Source: Prinsepia uniflora (Eukaryota > Streptophyta > Magnoliopsida > Rosales > Rosaceae). From it: 64,000 nt of DNA. Numbering within the stretch: position 1 is the stretch's first letter; each line of letters starts with the position of its first letter. The stretch spans positions 33,887,566 to 33,951,565 of the forward strand of contig CM064871.1 of NCBI GenBank assembly GCA_032719365.1. Reading direction: 5' to 3'. Shown here in pieces: positions 45,731 through 56,268 of this stretch. Made by a program: the position numbers and the translations under genes. The notes below the pieces were generated by a model. The model saw only the letters and a program-made list of their open reading frames with translations. It did not search any database and was not told the DNA's origin.

Positions 45731-47688
45731 CTTACGTCGACGCATTTGGAAAACACAATGTGGAGTCAGAAAGAGTACAACAGCCTCACATTGTATGAGT
45801 AGACTGGAGCACTTTGTCTAGGCTAGATGGATGTTAAACTTCGAGTGCTTGTTGGTAGACAACCCAGTTTGTTTCCAAGATGTGAAGGAGTCATCCACAT
45901 AGATTTGCATCTTCTAAACCCTTCAATCTCGTTTAATTTGTTTATTTAATGTTTTTCTTGCTATATTTTCGTAAATCCTCTTCCTTACTTTGACTCTATG
46001 TTCCTTTACTTTCTACTTGCTTACATTGAGGACAATGTAGAGTTTAAGTGTGGGGGAAGGGCTTAACTTTCTTTATTTTACAATTTAAAGAAAATCAGAA
46101 AACATCACAAAAATATAAAATAAAATAAAATAAACATATATATATATATATATAAACTTTTCAAGTTTTACTGCATTCTTTGAGTCTTTTGTTTTTAAAC
46201 TTAGTGTTTTCAACAAGTCTTAAGATGCCCTTTAACCTATTGATGATCTAAATCAAGGAAAATGAATACTGGCTAAATGATGATCACTAAATCTTGAATT
46301 TTTTTTCAATACTTTGTGATTAATTTTTTTATGACTTGTAGTGGATGATGCATGTTAAACTGATACAGAAACGAAAATGGCATGATAAGTGTGAATCCTG
46401 TAAACCCTATGTGAGCTTTTGAGCCTTATATTTATGTGATGAGTGATTCATAAGAGTTTTTCATTTAAATTGATATGCATATGCCTCATAACTGCTTGTT
46501 TAATGAATTCTCGAGTGCTAGAACAATTTTATGTGTTGTTCAAAACTTTGAAGTCAATAAACTCTCTGATTTTTGGAAATGATTAAGGCAATAGGGTTAT
46601 CACCATATATCCAAATATCCATGAATCCCTATTTGATCACACAGGTGCGATCCCCCTAGTTTAACTTGAGCCTACATTAAGCTTTTCTTTCATCACCCTT
46701 AGCATCTTCTCACGTGAGCCTAGAATTGACATCTTTTACCATTGTTTCAAGGACTTGGTTGAAGACTTGAAGATGGCGTGAAACACAATAAGTGATTCGA
46801 TGATTTAAAGTCTTATATGTGAGTGTAAGGAATTACTTGCTCAAACTATGAGGTTATATATTGTATTAATCTCAATAAAACAAAAAACAAATTTTGTGAT
46901 TAAGAACAAATTTCTTAGAAATTGTAGTTTTGAGTTAAGTTCCCTATGTTGTAAATATGGAAGTATTGAAGAATTGAAGACCTACATTAAAAATTTTAGA
47001 TTTGCAAGCTAAAAGACGTGTGAAATGAAGTACAAGACCCAACAAGTTGACACTTAGCCTATGATGATGGGGAAGTACCTATGTCTACGTAATGAAGTCT
47101 TTGGTTGAGTCTTGGAACTACTTTTATCACGAATTTTCCTAAAAATTTCATGCCTCTACTTCTAGCCCCATTACAACCTTCAATGAAGACCTTAAGATCC
47201 TTAAGATGGTAAATTTTGATTAATTGAATCTATCACTTGAGTAAGCTTATGGTTTTGGTTCATTTGTGGAAGTATGTTTTATTTTCTTGAGGTTTTTCTT
47301 GAGATTTTGTGAAGTACTTATTTCTATTATGTGAGCATTTTTTCATATACTTCAAGTGCAACACAAAACCCCTTATATTGAGTGAAATTATGAGTACATA
47401 TCCTTGTAAGTTGATTCATACTTGTTTTAATCATGTTGAGATCCGATTCACCATGTTTACTCATTGCCCTACTTGTTGAAACATTTGTCATTTTGCACTA
47501 ACTTTTGAATTCCATATGCTAAAATTGTTTACTCTTGTGTACATCTTTTATTCCATATGTATATTGATAAGATTCAAGACAAATTGTTAAGGGCTTAGTT
47601 GTTTTTATTTTTTAAAAAATCTTTACATCAACTCTAAGTTTGTTTTGATATTTGCTAGGGACTAGAAAAGTCTAAGTGTTGGGGAATT
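45731..47688 (+). other. Athila 3' untranslated region (second element)
   Basis: Non-coding, AT-rich, with a (TA)n microsatellite at about 46136-46153. Near its start the hairpin ACATTGAGGACAATGT (46023-46038) and a polypurine-like GTTTAAGTGTGGGGGAAGG (46042-46060) occur. The true tract TCTAAGTGTTGGGGAATT ends at 47688. I see no env-like gene. Confidence 0.78.
46023..46060 (+). other. Internal hairpin and polypurine-like site after pol
   Basis: ACATTG / CAATGT arms with an AGGA loop, followed by TTTAAGTGTGGGGGAAGG, which resembles this element's own 3' tract CTAAGTGTTGGGGAA rather than that of the other Athila. Confidence 0.55.
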
Positions 47689-49373
47689 TGAAAAGCACAT
47701 AATTGATCATCTTTTTATTTCAATTTCCTTTATGTTTTACTTTTTAAACCCTTAATTATGTTAACTCAAAAGTCGTTTATGCTTTTAGGTACTAAACCAC
47801 ATTAGTCGAAGATTAAAGGCTAAAAACCATAAACATGGATGGAAGGAGCCAAGTCCCTTGCCCATGTGTCAAGTTTGGACTCCTTTAAGGTTATTGAAAA
47901 TGGATCATATTGTGAGGCACCTGTGATGTGTTTGGGCTTCTTAAAGACTTGAGGAGCTAAGACTGGATTATTTGGAACCCAAGAAACTCAAGATGAGTCC
48001 CTAACTTACAAATGGCCCAAGATCAACACCGAGAGTTCCTGCAAAACATCCAATTTGTGGGTGTCAGCCCGAAGAGCTCAGAACGAATCATAAAATGGAC
48101 CACATCTGGTTGGAAAGGTCTGGAAGTCTAGTTTCTGATGGCATTGACATTTTGTTATGTGAACATTTCTACTAAGAGTTATCACGTCATAAAGAGACGC
48201 TGTTCAATTTTCAAAATAGCAAATTTATGTTTCAAAAAATGATGCTGGTTATAATGAGTTATCAATGGAATCAATGAGGGTTGTTACATGGCATTAGAAC
48301 TCTTGGAATGTGGAGGTTTCAGCTGTCTTCTATACCTATAAATAGAGGCCTCATAGTTTATAAGAGGGGACCTTCTTAACAAACTTTTGTCCACCCTAGT
48401 TTTTAAGCTTAGGTACAAAATACCAAAGTTCATATATAAAAGTTTAGTCTGTGTGCCTTTGTTGTTCTTCGATCTTCATTACGTTCCATCTACGATTCAA
48501 ATAAATTATTGAATAATGATCCACCCTTCCCACCCACCTTGGCATCCATCTGCGATTCAGAGATTCCAAAAGCGTAACTATGTTTTATCATTTATCTAAA
48601 CTCTTGTATTTTTTCTTTGTTATGTTTATAATGTAATTTATATTTCATTATTTCTTGATTAAACACATTGAAATAATTAAATAGACGACTATGGTTTTCT
48701 ACTTCCAACAAATGTATGTACTATATTCAATCTCTTTGTGTTTTACTTTCTGAATTTGAGTTATTTTGTATCTTCTAGTGCTTAAACTTCAATTTGATGC
48801 TAAATGTATTGTTTGCATTTCGGAACGTTTAGAATTAGGTTGAAGAGACTTGATGTTTTTCCGTGGTTCGGAGCATTCGGTCAACAATTTAAGATGAATC
48901 ATATTATGAGTGTTTTGTCCGCGTTTTAGAGCATTATAATATTAAAAACACATGCAAGTAACCGAGATGTGAAAGTAAGATTTCGTTATTGGTTTAATGT
49001 GTGCAAGTGCTTGTGCGGAGACATGGTAAGTGAAAGAAGTGACCACGTGTACTTATGTTAGTTAGGAGTAGATTAAATAATGTGATTGTTAATTTAGATT
49101 TGCTTACGTAAAACTGTCGGTTTGTCTATGAAATTAATCTTTGGGTTGTAAGTACTAGTTAGCGTGAGCATTTGCATTTCAATTGAAAGTTTTAAATAGG
49201 TAGCTTTGGTTACAAAATCTTTAACTAACCATTATAAAATGTCTCTCAACTCCCCGGTCCAAAACAATCTCTTCTTTTTGAATACTACAATTTACAAAAA
49301 AAAAAAAAAAGGATTTTAAGTTGAGCATTTCATGAATTAAGTGTTAATAAGAATAGCTAATTTATACATATCA
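47689..49373 (+). mobile_element. Athila 3' LTR (second element)
   Basis: A 1685-bp LTR from TGAAAAGCACATAATTGATC, directly after the polypurine tract, to TTATACATATCA. It aligns with 37583-39161 over nearly all of that copy, with frequent substitutions, so the element is old. TATA box CTATAAATAG at 48336-48345. A poly-A run lies near 49297. Confidence 0.9.
48336..48345 (+). promoter_or_regulatory. TATA box in Athila 3' LTR
   Basis: CTATAAATAG, identical to the 5' LTR copy. Confidence 0.7.
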
Positions 49374-51028
49374 ACTTCCCACCAGGAACCAATTGAATCA
49401 TTAATGTGTTTACCAGATTATTTTATTAAACAATGTGTGAATCCAATGGCTATACAAGGGCTCTGATGTTGAGTCAGCTTACACATTTGATTCTTTCTTA
49501 CTTAGCATGTTCACTACATGATGTTTACCTTAAGGCATCTATTCAGTTTTAACAACTAAACACATTAGGAGCAAGGGGAATTTAATGACATTGCACTACC
49601 CTATCAAAATTGACAAGCAAACCAAAAGGGTCATGGATAGCATTACAGATAAGCTGTAAGCCACTACCTTTGGTCCTAACAATTACACAATGTCGATCAA
49701 CCAATATGCAACCATTCACCAATAACTCGATGAATCGAGTAACCACTCAAAAACAATAAATTACGTTAATATAGTAATCACAAGCATATTCATAATAAAC
49801 AAAATACCATAATCAAGAATAAACACATCAAACGATCCTCATGGTTAGAGCTTCAAGCAGCCCTAATTCAATAAAAGAATAATCACGCATGATTAAGAAT
49901 AATAACATAATCACATTAAATTGCATGAAACGTAACGAGGCTAAGTTAAGAAATACAAATATAAGAGATAATCAAGTAAGGAGAAGATACATCAAAGCTT
50001 TCTTCATCTTAATCTTCACATCTAAGTCAAAACCAGAAGAAAGGAATTGCTCTCAACTATAAACTATAAACTAACTCCCGGGTATTCTCGAAAATTGAGA
50101 GTGTTTATTACAATGTGATTTTAGGCCTATTTGTAGGAGCTTGACTCCTTAAGAATGTAGGAGGATTTGAGTACGAAATCCTCGAAGAACTCAGATTGGG
50201 ACACTTGTCCAATTCGTAGAGGATGAGCAAACCATTGGGGAATGAGTAGTTTCTTTTGGTAGCTAGGAATGGTGATAAGGGCTTTTCCTTATCATAGAAC
50301 CTGAGGTACTTCCCATAGCTAAAAATAAGGAGGAGATCTGCTGATGAGACCCCCTAGTCCCAGAATTGTACAACTGGCCATGAGCTATCTTGATCAATGA
50401 ATGGCTATAAGTGTGAACACAAGCCAAAGTCGGCCAAGGAGAGGGATAAACTTTCTTGATCGATATTGAGCAATATAACTCCACCAATATCGTGCTTAGG
50501 ACACTTGAAAGTGATCTGGGTAGTCTGATCGTGCTTTTGACACTAGGAAAAAGTTGAAACCATCCAGGGCCCTAGAAAAACCCGAATTAGGCAGTAGACA
50601 TGGGTCATTTATGAAGGTGTCTCCGATTGAGGCACCAATAGTGTGCTTGGAAAGAAGAATCAGATTGGGTCTCAAGTGCATATAAGGTGCCCGAAAAAAA
50701 AGTTTTTTTTTCTGATAGAACAAAAAATCCAAAGAGTGGCACTTCTAGCCCTTGGCAAGGCCCGGGCCCGAAATAAGGCTCCGGCGCCAGGCGGAAGTTT
50801 CAAGACAAGCGAAATTAGGCACCATCATTGGAACTGACTGTAGGCACACAGTACGGGCCAATGTTAAGTGGAACATGTCTAGTTACTCGTTCTTAGTAGG
50901 AGTGTATAGCGGGGCCAAGTTCCAGACGGAACCAGGAACTTGTTGGAGTAGGGGCTCGAGCTCAGTGGCGTTTGTCCAAAGGCTAGTCCAGGGGCAAAGA
51001 TATTAACTTGATAGAGACAAGGACCTCA
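49374..51028 (-). mobile_element. Degraded Athila-like LTR, minus strand
   Basis: Parts match the minus-strand Athila LTR at 53872-56252 in the same orientation: ATTTAATGACA.T.CACTA, GATCAACC/GATCCATC, ATGGTTAGAGCTTCAAGCAGCCCTAAT (near 49841, compare 54650-54675) and the CTAAGTTAA stretch. A TATA-like CTACAAATAGG on the minus strand lies near 50130. The remainder (50150-51028) is probably its U3. Frames at 50496-50732 and 50643-51006 have no recognisable motifs. It is cut at 51028 by a family A LTR, and the left end is not sharply defined. Confidence 0.55.
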
Positions 51029-51560
51029 TGTAACGACACGTCCCGACACGTCCCTAGTCATGGGAAAAATGCTGATTTTTGACCCGGGTGGTCCGATGGC
51101 CGAGGCTCGAGAACCGTTACGTAGAACGAGTCAATACGAATCCGTAGACAGGCGGCACGCCGAAATCAGACGTCAAACGAGAAAGTTATGGTCATGAGAG
51201 GTTCGATTGCACTATGCACGCATTACGAGATGGGGATGAGGTGGAAATATCTGATTGGGAAGATATTTAAGTGGGACCCATGGATGAGTGACAAGTATCA
51301 CTCATCCCATTGGTCACTTCCCTAAAAAGTGGTTCTAACTAATTAAATATTCTTATCCTAAACTATTTTATAATTTAATTTCACCCACCTCCCATCCTAG
51401 CCCTTCATCTCATCTAATCTCTCATCCTGACCGTCCATATCTCCCCCTCTCTCTCAGATAATTACAATCATCAGCCATCCTCTCTGTTTCCATTCACAAA
51501 ACCGAACCCCAACCACCCCCCCCCCCCCCTCCCTTCTCCATTTTGCCCTCTCAAACGTAT
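51029..51560 (+). mobile_element. LTR family A, 5' part only
   Basis: It starts TGTAACGACACGTCC and includes the U3 palindrome (51282-51307) and a C14 run (51516-51529). Homology ends at about 51560, where Athila protease sequence begins on the other strand. It is the truncated first ~530 bp of an LTR; the rest is gone. Confidence 0.8.
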
Positions 51561-52281
51561 TAGCCAATCGCACACAAAGTTGAGTAGGTTTAAGATCTCC
51601 TAAGTTCAAAGACTTATAAATATGGAAAGGCATAATGTTAATTGAAGCTCCCGTATCACATAAACAATGTTCAAAATGTTTAGATTGAATGACACAATGA
51701 AGTGAAGGGGCCCCGGGATCATTGACTTTCAGGGGCATGGAAACAAGGGCTGCCTTGCAAGATTGGGGCAGGTCCAAGCCATTTGGTGCTTCAAATCCTC
51801 GTTTTCCAGCAACTAGATCCTTGATAAGCTTGGAAAAGATGGGCATGTGCTCCAGGATTTTGGAAAAAGGAAGTGTGATTTGAAATTTCTGCAGCATCTT
51901 GATGATCTCGTCCTCGAATGCTTCCTTGTTTTTGTTTTGATTTGGAAACCTGCGAGGGAATGGATATGAGACATTATTAGATAACTCAAAAGACACCTTC
52001 TTAGATATTTTATTGGAATTAGAAGGAGTTTTATGGTTAGAAAATCCAGCATGTTGCTGGGGTACTGCAGGGGTAGCCGAAATGGATGCATCATGTTCCA
52101 ATGCTTTGTCTTTCGAGTTCAAGGGCTGCTGTTGGGTGCTTGGGCCTTGGGTTCCAGGGACCTTAACCTATGGTTCTTCATCTTGAAAGTGATCTTGAGG
52201 TGGTGCCACGTGGGTGGGCTCATCCAAGGCCAAAGAGGGGGCAGATTGAACGCCATAGGGTGCTAGAATTTCCTGATGGTT
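51561..52281 (-). pseudogene. Athila protease, 3'-truncated
   Basis: Minus-strand continuation of the gag at 52282-53682, in the same frame. After a TAG at 52168-52170 the frame is open. It shows FPRRFPNQNKNKEAFEDEIIKMLQ, LVAGKRGFEAPNGLDLP and the retropepsin active site LCDTGASINIMPFHIYKSL with an intact D-T-G, then LGDLKPTQLCVRLAN. Truncation occurs near 51560; the apparent extension of about 30 codons beyond it is read from an unrelated LTR. RT and later domains are missing. Confidence 0.88.
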
Positions 52282-53682
52282 CTAGCACTGAGTACTCGGG
52301 TATCTTGCTGGATTTTGAGTGTATGGCTGCGATTTTTGGACAGCAGGGACCTGGGGTCTTGAAGTATGATTCCTTGGGGTGTACTCTGGGCTAGGAAGTT
52401 CAGTGCCACTCCGGAGGGTGATCGAATTCGCTGTTGGTCCATTGGGACCCTTCAGATTCAACATAACTTGACTAGGGAACTTACCGGGCTCTCTTTGGTT
52501 GAGTTGATTGGAAATTTTCCCAAGTTGCCTCTCCAAGTTAGTAATGGCATGTTTAGTCTCATTCATGAAGAAATTTGTTGCTGCTTGGTGAGTACGAGAT
52601 TCATTCATGAAGGCATTAGTGTGTTGTGCCATTGTTGCAAGTGCATCCTCCCATGACTTACCGGTTGAACCTTGAGTTGAGGATGTACCTTGGGTCTGCA
52701 GAGAGGGGGCAGCAACGTGAGGTTGGTGGAATACATAGGGCGTCAAGGGGTTAGCCACGGATTGGTTGTTGTTCCATTTGAAATTCGGATGGTTCTTCCA
52801 TCCCGGATTGTAAGAGTTCGAAAAAGGATCAATTCGGGGCCTTGAAGCATTGTACCCGCCAACATAGTTGGCTTCACCCACTTGTGTGCACTCATCCGAA
52901 GAGTGTCCTTGGACTGAACACACCTCACAAAACAGGGTATTCTTAACCTTATCCCTGCACAATTTCTTTACCAAAGCCGTGAGTTCAGCAATGGATCCAT
53001 CTTTGTCCCTAGGCTCGGCCATGGACCTAGATGAGTGGCCTCGGTAACTAAACCGTTTCTCTCTTTGAGCTATCTTCTCAAATGCAATTCGAGCCTCGGT
53101 TTCCATGCCATCGAAGATAACTTGAGATAAGGAATTCACCATAGTACGATCCCTATAACTAAGACCTCCATAAAACCACATAATGAGGTGATGATTCTCA
53201 ATGTTGTGATGGGGACAAACACGAAGTATCTCATTAAACCTTTCCCAATAATCATAAAAGGCTTCATCTTGGAGCTGTCTAGGGTTCATAATCTTAGCCT
53301 CAAACTCCTTAGTTTTCTCAATGGGGTAGTATTGGGTGAGGAATAAAGTAGACAATTCCGACCATGTATGAATAGAGGCGGGTGCAAGTGAATGAAACCA
53401 AGCTTCAGCTCTATCCTTAAGTGAAAAGTTAAACAACCTCAACCTAATTTCATTCTCAGCCATCCCATTGATACAAAGAGTAGAACTAACCTGGAGAAAT
53501 TTCTGAATATGAAGGTGAGGGTTTGCTCCAAAGAGTCCATCAAATGTAGGCAACATGTGAATGGTCCCAAACTTATGCTCAAAGTTCTCAATGGTGCTTG
53601 CAGGAAAGACAATGGGGAAGTGATCTTCGGGAACATGAGGGGCAGGAGGAGGGACAAGAGCACGTTCTTGTGGGTTGTCCAT
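52282..53682 (-). CDS. gag: Athila gag polyprotein (best-preserved gag in the window)
   Basis: A 466-codon capsid/nucleocapsid frame on the minus strand. I chose the ATG at 53682 (MDNPQER) because the start of the Athila gag at 22102 aligns there; the frame is open for 46 more codons upstream. Residues ~20-60 hold HFPIVFPAST and PTFDGLFGANP, the gag core spans ~75-215 (FSLKDRAEAWFHSL, SIHTWSEL...FLTQYY), and a CCHC knuckle is perfect at 252-265. The ITLRSG motif typical of Athila/Tat is at 421-426. A stop at 52282-52284 then separates it from the in-frame protease. Gag would assemble cytoplasmic particles; this copy lacks pol and cannot move by itself. Confidence 0.85.
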   Translation of the reverse strand: MDNPQERALVPPPAPHVPEDHFPIVFPASTIENFEHKFGTIHMLPTFDGLFGANPHLHIQKFLQVSSTLCINGMAENEIRLRLFNFSLKDRAEAWFHSLAPASIHTWSELSTLFLTQYYPIEKTKEFEAKIMNPRQLQDEAFYDYWERFNEILRVCPHHNIENHHLIMWFYGGLSYRDRTMVNSLSQVIFDGMETEARIAFEKIAQREKRFSYRGHSSRSMAEPRDKDGSIAELTALVKKLCRDKVKNTLFCEVCSVQGHSSDECTQVGEANYVGGYNASRPRIDPFSNSYNPGWKNHPNFKWNNNQSVANPLTPYVFHQPHVAAPSLQTQGTSSTQGSTGKSWEDALATMAQHTNAFMNESRTHQAATNFFMNETKHAITNLERQLGKISNQLNQREPGKFPSQVMLNLKGPNGPTANSITLRSGTELPSPEYTPRNHTSRPQVPAVQKSQPYTQNPARYPSTQC

Positions 53683-53847
53683 GGCACGAGGGTTTGGTGG
53701 GGGGCTGCCGTGAATTGAAGAGTTCCAGGAGAAACATGAGTTGTTCCCTCCACTGAGGAGCTGTGTGACATGAACTAGTACCTGAAAAACAAATAAACCA
53801 ATCAAGTTAAATAATTCCAAACTTTATGGACACCATTGAGGGACAAA
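53683..53847 (-). other. Athila leader between primer binding site and gag
   Basis: A short leader on the minus strand, open in the gag frame for most of its length but without recognised protein motifs. Confidence 0.6.
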
Positions 53848-53865
53848 TCCCCAGCAACGGCGCCA
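53848..53865 (-). other. Athila primer binding site (tRNA-Asp)
   Basis: On the minus strand TGGCGCCGTTGCTGGGGA, matching the 3' end complement of plant tRNA-Asp at all but one base. It is the best-preserved Athila site in the window. Confidence 0.92.
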
Positions 53866-53871
53866 AAAACT

Positions 53872-56252
53872 TGATAGAAGATTTATCAACCAAGAAATAA
53901 TGAATGATAACTCCTAATGTAATACTTTGCAAGTGCACAAAATCGTATAACGAGTATAATAGGTTTGCAAAGGTCGATCCCTTGAGGACTTGTTCAACGT
54001 GAATCCACTTAGTTTGGAATGAAACAACTTGAGAAAAAGTACAAAACCATTGGAGGGTTTTGAGTGATGATTAGAACGAAATTGAATAATGAAAAAAAGT
54101 GCAAAATGATGAAAAACTTGATTTGAAAGTTAATTGGATGATTAGGACGAAATAGGACATGTTATCCACCTTTACCAATTAAAGTTCTCCTTAGATTTCG
54201 TTGATTAGATTAATTATGAATGTATCTGAATTAAGTGCCCATGCAAGGGTCCGGTTAAGGCTCACCCCACACATTTATCTTCTCTTAGATTGCATGTTTA
54301 AGTGTGATGTACCCGCCTTTAAACAACTATTACCGATCGTGCGTGATAATGCATGAAACATGAAGAAGATTTAATGACACTACACTATCCTTAGTAAAGT
54401 GATGTGCAATCCTAGGGAGTCACGAGTTTAGATTACGAATAAGATTCCGCCTCTTAAACGGGATGCTACAAATTGCAGGGTGAACACAAACATCGAGGTG
54501 ATCCATCACGCAATTACATCGAAAATTATACGCAAATAAGGTGATCAAACTTACAAGCATAAATTGAGTTCATGAAGCATAGTAATCCAACAAATCCAGG
54601 CATACATAACAAGCATAATCAACATCCATAAATCCAACTATAAACTAACATGGCTAGGGCTTCAAACAGCCCTAATCCTAAAAGAAACTACTCACACATA
54701 ACTAAGTTAACAAACATCATAATTGAACGCATAACTCAAACAACCCTTTCAACTGATGCACCAAGACCCCAAATCAATCCTCACTCCATTCCCATACTCA
54801 GATAATCGATCAGTGTGGCCAACAGCCCTTGGGAGACCAACTGAGGTCTCTGAAAATGGTTCCCCGCAAGCACAGAGCCCACAGCCAATTTCAATCTCCC
54901 CCGTGCACTGAGCACTGCCCAAACCGTGCACCAAGGCCACTCAGTCCAGCACCACTACCTCAAACGACATAAACAATCCCTCAGATCAGTCCACTAGGCT
55001 TAAACAAATGCACGCGCAAACATCCACGGCCGCACTCTGTTTTTCACGGTGGTGAACAGTAACCGCAGTGAAAATTACCAAAATGCCCCCAGGGCAAAAA
55101 TTACCAAAATGCCCTCCAACTTCCGTGACCCGTAACTCGGTCATCCGTCGTCCGTTTCGCACGTGCCGCCTGTCGTTGTACTCGGGACCTCGAGACGAAC
55201 CTAACGGTCTTCGAGTCACAAGGATATCAATTGTCAAACAAAAAGTCATCTTTTTCCCTCATAACGTCAAAATTACGATAATGCCCCCAAACTTCCGAAC
55301 ATCATAACTTTCACCCTGTTCGTCCGAATCGAACGTGCCACCTGTCTATGAACTCGTGACGTCCCGAACTACGTCACGGTCATCACTCAACGTCCGTTCG
55401 ACCTCTAAATCAAAAAGTCAACAAATTGACCACTCGAATCACAAGGGTAAAAACGTCATTTTATTCAGTATTTTATAATATTACATTTTCAGAATGTCCG
55501 GCGCGTTACATCTTCCCTAGCATCTCCCTAAAAGAAAGGGAAAACAACCCCCAAAACAAGGAGGAAAACTCCTTAGCCGTGAGAAACAAGCTTAGCCGTA
55601 TTTTTGTGTCTTTCTTGTACAAGGAGTCCATTTCCTTCCTTCTTTCCACTTCTTGACTTCATCTTTGACTAGGGATTCATTTAATGCTATCCTAAATTAG
55701 ATTACATTGCCCTAAAATAAAGGAAACATGATAAAATGAGGCTAGGGAAGATTCCTTAACCCTAGCCGTGAGTTTTGAGTTTCTTGATTTCCAAGAAAAT
55801 TCATTTTCCTTGTTTCTTGCCTCTTTAACTTCAAGATCTGATTATGACATCATTAAGCTTCCTTATCAAAGTTAATCCACATCATTCCTCATTGAGAAGG
55901 GAAGGCAAATTCGTCCAAAGTTGCTTGATCCACAAGTAATCACACTAAACAACCCTTAGCCGCATTTTGTAGGCTTCTAGGGGCTAGGCCGTGACTTTTA
56001 GGGTCTTGGTGGATCTTGGTCATGTAAATGGGGGTTGATGAGGCCCTTTATGAGTCCTTGAAGATTCCTTGAAGATTTAGCCTTGGAAAGATCACGTTTC
56101 ATTGCAAAATATGATTTAAACCTCAACCAAGCAATCTTCACAAACTTCACAAAAGAGATCATTTTTTCTTTTGGTTTGAATGATTATAATCAAAAGATAA
56201 GTAATAGCGGTAATAAATAACATTGAAATGATGCTTAATTTGTGACTTATCA
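53872..56252 (-). mobile_element. Athila 5' LTR, minus strand, with an internal family A fragment
   Basis: On the minus strand it runs from TGATAAGTCACAAATTAAGC at 56252 to GATAAATCTTCTATCA at 53872, matching the LTR at 15463-17449 at both ends. Foreign family A LTR sequence occupies ~54745-55510. Compared with the other LTR about 280 bases that include the TATA region are missing around this insert. It belongs to the truncated Athila with gag at 52282-53682. Confidence 0.88.
54745..55510 (-). mobile_element. LTR family A, first ~770 bp, inside an Athila LTR
   Basis: Read on the minus strand it starts TGTAACGCGCCGGACATTC at 55510 and includes the TGACGTAGTTCGGGACGTCACG block and later U3 sequence. 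Its 3' part is missing and Athila sequence resumes at once, so the insertion was followed by a deletion that removed Athila promoter sequence too. Confidence 0.78.
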
Positions 56253-56268
56253 ATACACAAACATCACA
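56253..56268. other. Short flank between two elements
   Basis: Sixteen bases between the Athila LTR and the family A LTR. TCACA (56264-56268) is the left target-site copy of the element starting at 56269; its partner is outside the window. Confidence 0.6.

Noticed and set aside
51454..51560. C-terminal extension of the Athila protease frame
   Set aside because: This part is read from a truncated family A LTR and its C-rich tract; protease homology stops at about 51561.
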